Assembly: GCA_042140185.1 (NCBI GenBank)
Contig: CP159477.1
Span: 1,798,001-1,862,000 of the forward strand
Source: JANSXG01 sp024743075
Lineage (GTDB): Bacteria > Planctomycetota > Phycisphaerae > Phycisphaerales > UBA1924
Length of the DNA stretch: 64,000 nucleotides
Direction: 5' to 3'
The translations under genes and the position numbers were made by a program. Positions 7,946 to 17,403 of the stretch are shown piece by piece. The notes below the pieces were generated by a model. That model was not told where the DNA came from, did not search any database, and worked only from the letters and a program-made list of their open reading frames with translations. The number at the start of each line of letters is the position of its first letter. Position 1 is the first letter of the stretch.

Positions 7946-10575
7946 ATGTCGGAGGACGAGCTCTCTGGATTCGATGGCGATGCAGAAACCGCTGATGTTC
8001 CGACGGACCCACGGGCTGGCGGTCCGCTCGAACCTCCGGTTGATCCGGCGCGGCCTCAACTGCCGGAGCGCATCGGCAAGTACCGGATCCTGCGGGTCAT
8101 CGGTGAAGGCGGGATGGGCAGGGTCTATGAGGCGGAGCAGGACTCGCCTCGCCGGACGGTGGCGCTGAAGGTCATCCGCGCGGCGCGGTCAACAACTGTC
8201 TGCTGCGTCGGTTCGAGTACGAGGCGCAGATCCTCGGGAACCTCGGGCACAAGGGCATCGCGACGATCTTCGAGGCGGGCACGTTCGACGAGGGCCACGG
8301 GCTGCAGCCGTACTTCGCGATGGAGTTCGTGAACGGGCGATCGCTGACGAAGTACGCCGCGGCTCACGAACTGGGGACGCGCGACCGGTTGTCGCTGATC
8401 GCGCAGATCGCCGACGCGATCCAGCACGCGCACCAGAAGGGGATCATCCATCGCGATCTGAAGCCGGCGAACATCCTGGTGGATCGGGACGGGCAGGTGA
8501 AGATCCTCGACTTCGGCGTGGCCCGCGCGACGGATGCCGATGTGCAGTCGGTCACCCTGCAGACGGACATCGGGCAGCTTGTCGGCACGCTGCCCTACAT
8601 GAGCCCCGAGCAGGCGGCGGGTGATCCGGAAGCTCTCGACACGCGGAGCGATGTCTACGCGCTGGGCGTCATCGCGTACGAATTGCTCACGGGGCACATG
8701 CCCTACAAGCTCGAGCAGCGGATGATCCACGAAGCGGTCCGGATGATCCGTGAAGAGACGCCGGCGCCTTTGAGCACGGCCGACCGTTCGCTCAAGGGCG
8801 ATGTCGAGATCATGGTCGGCAAGGCGCTGGAGAAGGACAAGGCTCGCCGGTACCAGAACGCCAGCGACTTCTCCGGCGATATCAAGCACTACCTGAATAA
8901 CGAGCCGATCGTTGCGCGTCCGCCGAGCAAGGTGTACCAGCTGCGGAAGTTCGTGGCCCGCAACCGGGCCGTCGTCGCGGGCGTGGCGGCGGTGCTGCTT
9001 GTCTCGGTGGCGGGGACGATCGTGGCGACATCGTACGCGATGGGCGAGTCGGTGCAGCGGCAGATCGCTCAGGACAACGAGCGGCTCGCTCGCGATGCGC
9101 AGGCTATCGCGGAGCGAAAGACCGAAGAGGCGTTGCTGGAGCAGGAGATCACGCGGAGCATCAACGACTTTCTCAATGTCCGCCTGCTCGGTTCCGCGGC
9201 ACCGGACAAGGAAGGGCGCGATGTGCTTGTGCGGGACATGCTGCGGATCGCTTCCGAGGAGCTCGACGCGAACCCGCCGGCGTACCCGAAGGTGGAGGCC
9301 GCGCTGCGCCTGACCATCGGGCGCACATACACCGGCCTCGGGTTCTATGAGGACAGCGAGTCGCACCTGCGGAAAGCCGTCTGGATGTGGGAGCAGATCG
9401 AGGGGCCGGACGGGCTCACCACGGCTGAGGCGATGGAGGCGCTCGCGTTCTCGCTGCTGCGCACGAGCCGGTTCGACGAGGGGCTCGACCTCGCCAGGCG
9501 AGTGCTGGAGAACCGTCTCGATCAACTCGGTGAGGATCACGCTCTGACGATCCGGGCACAGGGCGATGTGGTCATGTTCGAGGCGCTGCAGCGCGGCGAG
9601 GCGGCGGGCGGGCTCAATGACATGGCGCTGGACCTGGTGCGGATGGCGCAGGGCAACGGCGAGTCACGCGAGGACCTGCGTAAACGGCTGAACGACATGA
9701 TCATTGAGCTCGAGACGCTCGTGTCGGCGGGGTGCAAGGACGAGGCGATGGCGATGCTCCACGGTGAAGCCGAGCCGTTCCTCGGGATGGCGCTGCTGCG
9801 CGAGCGTGTGCCGTACGCGCTGTCGAGCTATTCGATCATGCTCTCGGAGCAGGGCATGCGCCGCGCCGCGGAAGCGATGGCCGAGTACGCGAAGGGGGCG
9901 AGCGATGAGCACCTGCGGGCGGACCACCCGTACGCGCTGCACGCGATCTACGCGGTATCCTTCGTGTACTGGGAGCTCGGGCGGCAAGAGGAGTCGCACG
10001 AGTACCTCGCGCAGTACCTTGAGGGCAAGCGGCGGAACCTCGGCGACGAGCACGCCGAGACGCTGAACGTGCTGACGATCCAGGGCGACCAGCTAGTGTC
10101 GATGGGCCGGTACGGCGAGGCGGAGGCGAAGTACACGCAGGCGCTCGAGGCGCAGCGCCGGACGCTCGGTGATGATCACGAGGACACGCTCGACTCGATC
10201 TACAGCCTCGGCCGGCTGTACCAGCACCAGGGCCGGTACGCCGAGTCGGCGCCGTACCTGCGCGAAGAGCTCGCGGCGTGCCGGACGAAGTACGGGAGCG
10301 AGCACGAAGAGACGCTCGTCTCGATGTACAACCTTGCGGTGGTACTCCAGAGCATGGACGAGTTCGCGCAGGCAGAGGAGTTGGCGACGGAGCTGTGTTC
10401 CACCCGCGAGTCGATGTCGGGCGAGGCGCACCCGCAGACGCGCAGCGCGATCGAGTTGCTGGTGTCGTTGTACGAGAGCTGGGATCGGGCCGACCCGGCG
10501 GGCGGGCATGACGCGAAGGCGGCGAGTTGGCGGTCGCGGCTTGTGGAACCGGCGGATGGGGTCGGTCGGGGGTGA
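7946..10575 (+). CDS. Ser/Thr protein kinase with C-terminal TPR domain (one frameshift site)
   Basis: A membrane kinase of about 876 residues. Its N-lobe has the glycine loop GEGGMGRVY and the VALK lysine. The C-lobe has HRDLKPANI, DFG and the activation-segment end YMSPEQ. A transmembrane helix (VVAGVAAVLLVSVAGTIVATSYA) follows the kinase domain, then a coiled coil and a long TPR array (LTIGRTYTGLG, LAEYA-type and NLAVVLQ repeats), giving a cytoplasmic kinase and an outward TPR sensor. The ATG at 7946 has AAGGAG five bases upstream. The frame breaks near 8181-8186: restoring one G gives VIRAGAVNNCLLRRFEYEAQ, the expected helix C. Kinase-TPR fusions of this kind are abundant in planctomycetes; the substrate is unknown. 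Confidence 0.88.
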
Positions 10576-10715
10576 TTCAGATGGGCACGGCTGGACGGGA
10601 CGCGAAGCGGCGTATCCACCGCCGCAGGTGCCTCGGGCATCCGTCGCAACGCGTCCTTGAGGAAGGCGGAGACTCTCGGGAACTGCCGCGCTCAACGATT
10701 GGACGGGCCGTGGGC

Positions 10716-11969
10716 TTAATCGCCGGGGATCGCGCGGTGCAGGTCAACGGTCGCGCCGGGGGCGGGGAGGACTTCGCCGGGGCTGGCGTGTTCGCGGAGG
10801 AGGGCGACGAGTTCGCGGAGGTCCTTGGGGAGGGGTGCGGTGAACTCGACGGGCTGGTCGGTAGTCGGGTGGGTGAAGCCGAGCAGCGCGGCGTGGAGAG
10901 CCTGGCGTTGGACGATGACTTCGTTGCGAGCGTCCTTCGGGCAGTCGGGGTCGATCTCGCCTCGGGAGATGCGGACGCTGCCGCCGTACATGTCGTCGCC
11001 GACGATGGGGTAGCCGAGGTGGGACAGGTGGACGCGGATCTGGTGGGTGCGTCCGGTTTTGAGTTCGAGTTCGACGAGGGTGAAGGGGCCGCTGGTGCGT
11101 GAGCCGTGTAAGCGCTGGCGGACTCGGTAGACGGTGACGGCGGGCTTGCCTTGGTCGTCGTGACGGACGACCTGCTTCTCGCGCATGCCCTTGGCCTTCG
11201 ACGGCGAGGGGCCGAGGGGGACATCGATGACGTCGGCGTCGGCTTCGATCAGGCCATGGACGATGGCGAGGTATCGCTTGTTGGTGGTGCGCTTCTCGAA
11301 CTGTCGCCCGAGTTTCCAGTGGGCGGTTTCGTCCTTGGCGATGACCATGACGCCGGAGGTGTCGCGATCGAGGCGGTGGACGACGCCGGGGCGGGCGAAC
11401 TCTTTGCCGACATCGGAGAGGCCCCCGCCGCTTCTCGACTTGTTCTCGAAGTAGTAGACGAGGGCGTTGAGCAGCGTGCCGCTGTTATGGCTGCGCGCGG
11501 GGTGGACGATGATGTCGGGCTGCTTGTTGAGCACGAGCATCGCGTCGTCTTCGTAGAGGACCTCGATGGGGATGTCCTCGCCTTGGATCTCGGTCGATGG
11601 GGGCGGCGGGACGAGCACGCTGACGCGGTCGCCCTTGCGGAGTTTGGTGGAGGCCTTGGCGGTGCGGTCGTTGACTTCGACAGCGCCGGTCTCGATCAGG
11701 CGCTGGAGCTGCGAGCGGCTGAGGAAGGAGATGCGATCGACGAGGTAGCGGTCGAGTCGCTTGTTGAGGTCGCGCGAGAGCTCGAACTCGACGGTGCGGA
11801 GAGCGTCGTGGGATTCGTCGTCGGGGTCGATGTCGCCGCGATCGATGGCGGCGCGGATGGCCTCCGGGTCCACGCGGCCGCCGGGCTTGATGAGCGGGCG
11901 CGGCGATTCCTCGGCGTCGTCACGCGGATCGTCCGGCCGGATTTCGGGCTGGATTCCGGAATCGCTCAC
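10716..11969 (-). CDS. rluD: RluD-family 23S rRNA pseudouridine synthase
   Basis: A 417-residue enzyme converting uridine to pseudouridine in large-subunit rRNA (helix 69 positions in E. coli RluD). After an acidic 60-residue N-terminal extension comes an S4 RNA-binding domain (RLDRYLVDRI..SRSQLQRLIETGAVEVN), then the catalytic domain with the signature VHRLDRDTSG containing the nucleophilic Asp, and KTGRTHQIRVH. Start is GTG; it overlaps the upstream gene's stop as GTGA, indicating coupling. The extension is longer than in E. coli. It is last in the minus-strand cluster. RluC or RluA-type specificity cannot be excluded from sequence alone. Confidence 0.9.
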   Translation of the reverse strand: MSDSGIQPEIRPDDPRDDAEESPRPLIKPGGRVDPEAIRAAIDRGDIDPDDESHDALRTVEFELSRDLNKRLDRYLVDRISFLSRSQLQRLIETGAVEVNDRTAKASTKLRKGDRVSVLVPPPPSTEIQGEDIPIEVLYEDDAMLVLNKQPDIIVHPARSHNSGTLLNALVYYFENKSRSGGGLSDVGKEFARPGVVHRLDRDTSGVMVIAKDETAHWKLGRQFEKRTTNKRYLAIVHGLIEADADVIDVPLGPSPSKAKGMREKQVVRHDDQGKPAVTVYRVRQRLHGSRTSGPFTLVELELKTGRTHQIRVHLSHLGYPIVGDDMYGGSVRISRGEIDPDCPKDARNEVIVQRQALHAALLGFTHPTTDQPVEFTAPLPKDLRELVALLREHASPGEVLPAPGATVDLHRAIPGD

Positions 11970-12985
11970 TGACCGGGGTTGCCGGCGGGCGGGTCTTCGC
12001 TGCCGGGGTCGTCGGTTCCGGCCGGGTCCTCGGTCGAGCCATCACCGTTCTCGCCGTCGCCGTCGTTGGACGGCGGGAGCACGAGCGTGGGATCGAGGCT
12101 GAGGTCGGGGTTGTCGCCGTTGCGGAGCGCTTCCTCGATGCGGCGGCGCGTTTCGGGATCGACGGGGGTCATCTCGATGCCGCTGCCGCCGGGAGCCTGC
12201 GGGCCGATGGCCGGCGTGCCGCCCGGGTTCATCTCGCTGCGGGTGGTGTTGAGGGCATCGGAGCCGGGGTCGGGCTGGAAGCGGGCCGACTCGGGGAGGG
12301 CGGCGGTCTCGTAGATCGAAACGGGCTGGGAGCGGAGCAGTTCAATGAGTTCGAGGCGGGCGTTGCCGACGGCGACCTTGTTGGGGTCGATGCCTTCGGC
12401 GGCGGCGATGAGGTCGCGGACGGTTCCGGCCGCGGCGTCGAGGTGCTGGGTGCGCTGGTCACCTTCGGCCATTGATGCGAGACCGAGGTGCGCTGTGGCG
12501 AGGCCCCAGCGGGCGTCCTGAGCGAAGATCTGCTTGCTGCCCTTGGTCCGGTCGATCACGCGACTGAAGAGATCGACCGCTTCGTTGAGACTGGCGACAA
12601 CGCGCTCGTCGGAGAGGAGTTCGGCGTCCTCCACATCGGCGGGGTTGACGCCGGCTTCGGTGCGGGTGCGCGCGGAGTCGAGGTAGGCCTTGGCGGCGCG
12701 GATAGTGGCGATTTCCCACACGCTGGCCCGTCCGTCCCACTGCTCGGCGACGGCGAGAAGCACGGCGGGCGTGTTCGCGGCGTTGTCAAGGTCGGCGAAG
12801 GCCTGGTCGGTCTTGTCTTCTTGATACTGGGCGTAGCGCTGGATACCGACATAGGTCGCCATGATGACGAGCAGGACGAGGAGCACGGTGGTGCCGTACT
12901 TCTTCAGGAGGTCGATGAAATCCTGGTTGAGGCGGGATTCCTGCAGACCGGCGCCTGCTTCGACCTGGCGCTTCTGATCATCCAT
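11966..12985 (-). CDS. TPR-like membrane protein of the YfgM/BamB-partner type
   Basis: A 339-residue protein with a single N-terminal transmembrane helix (GTTVLLVLLVIMATYVGIQRYAQYQ) after a 30-residue cytoplasmic segment, then helical repeat material resembling the YfgM-type tetratricopeptide domain (AFADLDNAANTPAVLLAVAEQW, ARWGLATAHLGLASMAEG). The C-terminal 80 residues are a disordered, Pro/Gly/Asp-rich tail. YfgM in E. coli is an ancillary SecYEG/periplasmic chaperone-associated protein; the resemblance is in architecture only. Start ATG 12985 is favoured over 13012 because the charged MDDQKRQ start precedes the helix directly. Its stop overlaps the rluD start. Confidence 0.72.
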   Translation of the reverse strand: MDDQKRQVEAGAGLQESRLNQDFIDLLKKYGTTVLLVLLVIMATYVGIQRYAQYQEDKTDQAFADLDNAANTPAVLLAVAEQWDGRASVWEIATIRAAKAYLDSARTRTEAGVNPADVEDAELLSDERVVASLNEAVDLFSRVIDRTKGSKQIFAQDARWGLATAHLGLASMAEGDQRTQHLDAAAGTVRDLIAAAEGIDPNKVAVGNARLELIELLRSQPVSIYETAALPESARFQPDPGSDALNTTRSEMNPGGTPAIGPQAPGGSGIEMTPVDPETRRRIEEALRNGDNPDLSLDPTLVLPPSNDGDGENGDGSTEDPAGTDDPGSEDPPAGNPGQ

Positions 12986-13103
12986 CGGGACACCGTTCCT
13001 TCGTGAGGGCAAAGAATCATCCGGTCGGCACGAGGAATTGGCCGACGCGGGGTCGTCAATGGTACACGAACGCGGGGCGTCGGTTCAGCGAGATCCGGGC
13101 GAA

Positions 13104-14042
13104 TCAGGCGGGATCGGGCAGGATCCAGAGGGTATCGGTCGTCAGGATGGCATCGGGGACGAGGGATTGGCGGATGGCGCGAGCGAGTTCGGGGATGCCT
13201 TCACCGGTTCGGGCGGAGCAGGCGATGGTGCCGGCAGGCGCTGTCGCGGCGCGGAGGTCGGCTTTGGTGAGGACGGTCAGCGCGGGATCGAACCGTCCGG
13301 CGAGCGTGTCGGCGGGGTCTTCGGTGCAGTGGATGACGGCGTCGGCCCGGGCGACCCACCCTTCGGCGCGGCGGATGGCTTCGGCTTCGATGGGGTCATC
13401 GGTGTCGCGGATGCCGGGGAGATCGAGCCAGCGGACGGCGAGGCCGTCGAGGTCGAGCAGGGCGCCCACGGAATCACGGGTGGTGCCGGGTGTTTCGCTG
13501 ACGATAGCGATGCTCCGGCGCGCGAGGGCGTTGAGCAGCGACGACTTTCCGGCGTTGGGGCGACCGACGGCGACGACGAGGGGCGGCAGGAGGAGCCGGT
13601 CGAGGCGCGGATCGGCGGATGGCGTGCCGGGGGTTTCGCGCAGGCGGGGCTGGGCGAGCAGGAGGTCGAGCGCGCGGCGCGATGGGGTGTGGACGAGCCA
13701 GTGGTCGAGCAGGTCGGCTTGGGTCGCGGGCGTCGGCTGGCGGTGGGTGATGCCGGCCCGGACAAAGGCGGCGGCGAGTTTCTCGATGACAAAGGGGCCG
13801 GCGTGAGTGTGGATCTGCGTGTGGTGTCGCGCGATGCGGCAGATCAGGGCCTCGTCGATGCCGGGGATTCGGGCGAGGCGCATCTGGCCGGGGTCGGGGA
13901 GCGAACCGATGCCGAGAGCGCGGGGGAGCGCTGACGGATCGCCGCGGAGATCGACGATGGAGATGGCGGCGGTCGCGGTGTGCGATGCGGCGCGCGGGGC
14001 CGTGGCGAGCGCGAAGGTGAGCGCGGGCTCCTGCTCAGGCAT
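13104..14042 (-). CDS. short MnmE/Era-like GTPase
   Basis: A 312-residue TRAFAC GTPase. G1 is GRPNAGKSS, G2 is PGTTRDS, G3 is DLPG, G4 is TKAD and G5 is SARTG. The N-terminal 40 residues (ALATAPRAASHTATAAISIV) resemble the start of the MnmE folate-binding domain, and the central helical stretch resembles the MnmE middle domain. However, the protein is far shorter than MnmE (about 450) and ends without the C-terminal F-C-I-G-K catalytic cysteine motif, so it cannot be a canonical tRNA U34-modifying MnmE. Its start overlaps the coaX stop by 8 bases (ATGCCTGA). The function is probably a regulatory or ribosome-associated GTPase, not proven. Confidence 0.8.
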   Translation of the reverse strand: MPEQEPALTFALATAPRAASHTATAAISIVDLRGDPSALPRALGIGSLPDPGQMRLARIPGIDEALICRIARHHTQIHTHAGPFVIEKLAAAFVRAGITHRQPTPATQADLLDHWLVHTPSRRALDLLLAQPRLRETPGTPSADPRLDRLLLPPLVVAVGRPNAGKSSLLNALARRSIAIVSETPGTTRDSVGALLDLDGLAVRWLDLPGIRDTDDPIEAEAIRRAEGWVARADAVIHCTEDPADTLAGRFDPALTVLTKADLRAATAPAGTIACSARTGEGIPELARAIRQSLVPDAILTTDTLWILPDPA

Positions 14043-14832
14043 CGGCTTCGACGGCGGCGGTGTAGGCGAGCGCGATGCCTCGGAGTGTAAGGTCGGGGAC
14101 GATGCGCTCGATGAGTTCTTCGCCTTCGAAAAGGGACTGGGCGTCGCCTCCGGTGGCGATGATGGTTGGGTAGGCGTCGTAGGCGATGGCGTAGCGCTCG
14201 GCGAGTTGTCGCACGAGTCCTCGTGTGCCGTAGAACACGCCGTGGATCATGGCTTCGCGGGTGTTGCGGGCGTACGGGATCTCGGCGTCGGGCGCAGCGA
14301 ACTCGACGTCGGGGAGTGCGTCGGTGTGGTCGTGGAGCGCGCGGAGGGACATGCGGACACCGGGGGCGATCGCGCCGCCGTGGAAGGTGCCCTCGCCGTC
14401 GACGAAATCGACGGTGACGGCGGTGCCGGCGTCGACGACGACGCATGCCTGTCGAGCGATCCGGAAGGCGGCGACGGCGCTGAGGAGGCGGTCCTGGCCG
14501 GTGCCGCGGATCGCTTCGTCGTCGAGCGTGTGCTTGAGGGGGATGCCGAGGTCGACGCCGATCTGGAGGACCTGGAGTTCTGGTGTGGCCTGCAGCGCGT
14601 GGACGAGATCGCCCGAGACGGTGCGGTTGACGGTCGCGAGCACGGCGATGTCGGTCGCGTGTTCCTCGGCGGCGGAGGTGGCTGCCTTAGCGATCGCGTC
14701 GAGCGATGTGTTGGGCATGGTCACGCGGTGGACCGGCTCGCCGTCGATGCACGCGGCGAGCGCGGTGTTGGTGTTGCCGACGCTGATGGCGAGGATGGAG
14801 CCCGATGGGGTGATGTCGTCGGGTGTGGTCAT
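14035..14832 (-). CDS. coaX: type III pantothenate kinase
   Basis: A 265-residue ASKHA-fold kinase that phosphorylates pantothenate, the first step of CoA synthesis. Motifs: the phosphate-1-like SVGNTNT at residues 17-23, GTGQDRL, DAGTAVTVD, GGAIAPG, and the ATGGDA near the C-terminus. In the usual family the first motif is D-x-G-N-T; here the Asp is a Ser, an unusual change at an active-site position. All other motifs are intact. It lies 12 bases after yihY and overlaps the GTPase gene. The annotation is firm; the Ser substitution could mean altered metal use. Confidence 0.9.
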   Translation of the reverse strand: MTTPDDITPSGSILAISVGNTNTALAACIDGEPVHRVTMPNTSLDAIAKAATSAAEEHATDIAVLATVNRTVSGDLVHALQATPELQVLQIGVDLGIPLKHTLDDEAIRGTGQDRLLSAVAAFRIARQACVVVDAGTAVTVDFVDGEGTFHGGAIAPGVRMSLRALHDHTDALPDVEFAAPDAEIPYARNTREAMIHGVFYGTRGLVRQLAERYAIAYDAYPTIIATGGDAQSLFEGEELIERIVPDLTLRGIALAYTAAVEADA

Positions 14833-14844
14833 GAGATCGGAGGC

Positions 14845-16394
14845 CTAGTTGCTGGAAGAGGAGGAAGCATCGGCGTCGGACTTGTCGTGACGCGCGATGA
14901 GTTCGGAGATGGTCTTTGCGCCGATCGTAGAGTCTCGCTCCGATCGGAGATCTCTTGTGAGTTTGTGTCCGCGCCTGCCCTGACGCTGCGAAGCGCTCGG
15001 GTCGAAGAGGTGATCGCAGGCATCCATGATTTCGGCGATGGTGATCGAGTCCGGGTCCCGGGCGAGCGTGAGGGAGGGGGGCTCGTCCTCGTCGACCTCA
15101 ACCTCGTGCAGGAAGTGGGCATCCCGAAGTGTGCGGGCGATGCGTGAGACTACGTCGTCGGGTTCGGCGACCTGGTCGCGGACATCGGTGATCGGAACGG
15201 CCTTGCCGGACTTGAAGGCGCGGGCGACTTCGGCCATGAGGATGACCGGGCTGAACGCGTCGACCATCGGGTCGTCGTCGAAGATCTTTCCTTTGAGGGA
15301 TCGGTGCAGATCGACCTCGCGGACGGTCTGGAAGCTGTAGGCGATCTCGAGGCCGAAGAGCACGATGAACCAGGTGATGTAGATCCACAGAAGGGCGAGC
15401 GGCAGGATGGCGAGCGATCCGTAGATCGCGGTCTGGCCCTCGGTGAGAGCCCCGACGATCCAGAAGAGGGCGCTCTTGGAGGACTCCCAGGCGACGGCGG
15501 CGATCGCCGCCCCGAATGCCGCGGGCTTGATGAAGACGCGGGCGGTCGGCATCTGCATGTAGGCGAGGACGAGCAGCAGCCACGTCGCGCCGAACCGGCC
15601 GAGGACCGAGAGGGCGCGGCGAGGAACGTCGGCAGCGTGTCGAGGCGATTCTGGTAGATCTGACCGACGGCGAGCGAGGCAACGATGAGAATGGTGCCGA
15701 GGGTGAGCACGGCCCAGTAGTTGATGAGGCGGGTGGCGATGCGTCGGCCCCGGCGTGCGCCGGTCACCACGTTGAAGGCCGCTTCGACCTGGATCAGCAA
15801 CGAGATCGCTGCGTAGAGAAACAGGCCCAAACCGAAAATCGTGATGATGCCGAACTTGAGGTTGGTGACTCGCTCGGCAGCGTTTTCGACGAACTCGGAG
15901 AGGTACTCGGTGAGGGCGACGGTGCTCGGATCGTTGTCGGGATCGGCTTCAGACGCGGAAGCCTGCTCCGAGTTCGCTTCGGCGGTGTCGTCCGAAGCAT
16001 CGGCGTCATCGGGTGGAGGCGGGCCCTCGGCGCCGGTCGAGCCGTTGAGGATGAGGGGGTTCGAGTCCTGGTCGTTTATCTGCGGGGCCGATGCGGGAAC
16101 CTGGATGTCGGCGAGGCCGGTGTATTCGAAAACGGAGTTGAAGGCCCGCTCGATCGCGGCCTTGTCGAAGGTGGCGTTGAGGACGACGAGGATGAGGACG
16201 AGGACCGGGACGAGCGAGAAGATCGTGCGGTAGGCGAGAGCCGCGGCGAGCTGCGGGGCGCGGTGGCGCACGAGCTGCTTGCCGGCGTGCAAGACGAGCA
16301 GGTAGCCGAAGCGTGTTGAGCGTTCGAGGCGTGAGAGGCTTTCTTCGCCGGAGTCGCTGAGCAGGCTGTCGAGGAAGCGACGGAACTTACCCAT
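14845..16394 (-). CDS. yihY: YihY/BrkB-family membrane protein (one frameshift site)
   Basis: A multi-pass inner-membrane protein of about 516 residues when read across the break. The family signature AAALAYRTIFSLVPVLVLIL is at residues 50-70; further helices are LKFGIITIFGLGLFLYAAISLL, INYWAVLTLGTILIVASLAVG, AYMQMPTARVFIKPAAFGAA, and LLWIYITWFIVLFGLEIAY. A 70-residue acidic loop separates helices 1 and 2, longer than usual, and a cytoplasmic tail follows. The break is near 15617-15619: restoring one C on the coding strand gives LARALSVLGRFGATWLLLVLAYM. Function of the family is not established (UPF0761; not an RNase). The ATG overlaps the end of the upstream rluB-like gene by 8 bases. Confidence 0.85.
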
Positions 16395-17268
16395 CTCGTC
16401 CGGCTCGCTTGGAGGGGCGACGGGACTTTGTTGGTTGCTTCTTCTGGGAAGTGTTACCTCCCGGGCGTCGAGTGGCCTTGCGCAGGGCGTCGAGTTCGGG
16501 CTTGGTGAGCTCTCGCCATTCGCCGATGGCGAGGCCTTTGAGCGAGAGCGGGCCCATCTTGGTTCGGGTCAGCTTCTTGACGTGGCAGCCGACGCTCGCG
16601 AGCAGGCGCCGGATCTGGCGGTTGCGTCCCTCGGTGAGGGTTATGTCGACGATCGTGCGCTCGCGCTCCTTGCGGACGACGACGATGTCCGCGGCGCCGA
16701 CACGCTCGGCACCGACGGTCCGGCCGCTCTCGCGTGCGGCGAGGAAGATGCCGCGCTGGAGGCGGTCGATGTGCTCTTCGGTGAGTTCGCCTCGGACGAT
16801 GACGCGGTAGGTCTTGTGGATGCCGTAGCGGGGGTGGGTCACGGCGTTTGCGAGGTCACCGTCGTTGGTCATGAGCATGAGGCCCATGGAATCGTAGTCG
16901 AGTCGCCCGACGGGATAGAGCCGGACGCCCGAGGGGTGGTTGACGAGTTCGGTGACGGTGCGTCGGCCATCGGGATCCGAGACGGTCGAGACGGTGTTGC
17001 GCGGCTTGTAGAGCATCACGTAGATGTGGCGCTCGGTCTTGGCGATCGGCTGGCCTCGGACGGTGACGGAATCGTCGGAGGGCTCGACCCATGCGGGGAG
17101 GGTGTCCACGACGCGACCGTTGACGCGGACCTGCCCCTCGGCGATCAGGTCCTCGCAGGCGCGGCGGGAGCCGACCCCGGCGTGCGCGAGGAACTTGTGC
17201 AGGCGTACGGCGGTCTCGGAATCCGGGCCGCGCACTTCCTGCGCATCGCTTGTGTTCTTACGGGGCAT
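16387..17268 (-). CDS. rluB: RluB/RsuA-family pseudouridine synthase
   Basis: A 293-residue rRNA pseudouridine synthase. An S4 domain (LHKFLAHAGVGSRRACEDLIAEG) is followed by the catalytic domain with the family signature PVGRLDYDSMGLML, where the Asp is the nucleophile, and the EGRNRQIRRLL motif. The tail is Lys/Arg-rich and probably disordered. The ATG at 17268 is chosen over one at 17304 because the conserved part starts shortly after. It is the first gene of the minus-strand cluster. RluB is the closest by architecture, but RluE/RluF or RsuA specificity cannot be resolved. Confidence 0.88.
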   Translation of the reverse strand: MPRKNTSDAQEVRGPDSETAVRLHKFLAHAGVGSRRACEDLIAEGQVRVNGRVVDTLPAWVEPSDDSVTVRGQPIAKTERHIYVMLYKPRNTVSTVSDPDGRRTVTELVNHPSGVRLYPVGRLDYDSMGLMLMTNDGDLANAVTHPRYGIHKTYRVIVRGELTEEHIDRLQRGIFLAARESGRTVGAERVGAADIVVVRKERERTIVDITLTEGRNRQIRRLLASVGCHVKKLTRTKMGPLSLKGLAIGEWRELTKPELDALRKATRRPGGNTSQKKQPTKSRRPSKRAGRDG

Positions 17269-17403
17269 GACTGAAGGATTGTACTCGGAGCGGCGTGAGG
17301 CCACCGGGAGACGCGTCTTCGCATGCTCGGGCGAGGTGTTGGCCGATATCCGAAGACGGACCTACCCCACGCGACGGGTCCCCCATCGATTGAGGAGATG
17401 CCG

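Noticed and set aside
16060..16080. tRNA-like GGGGTTCGAGTCC
   Set aside because: It lies inside the yihY coding sequence and lacks the acceptor and anticodon arms.
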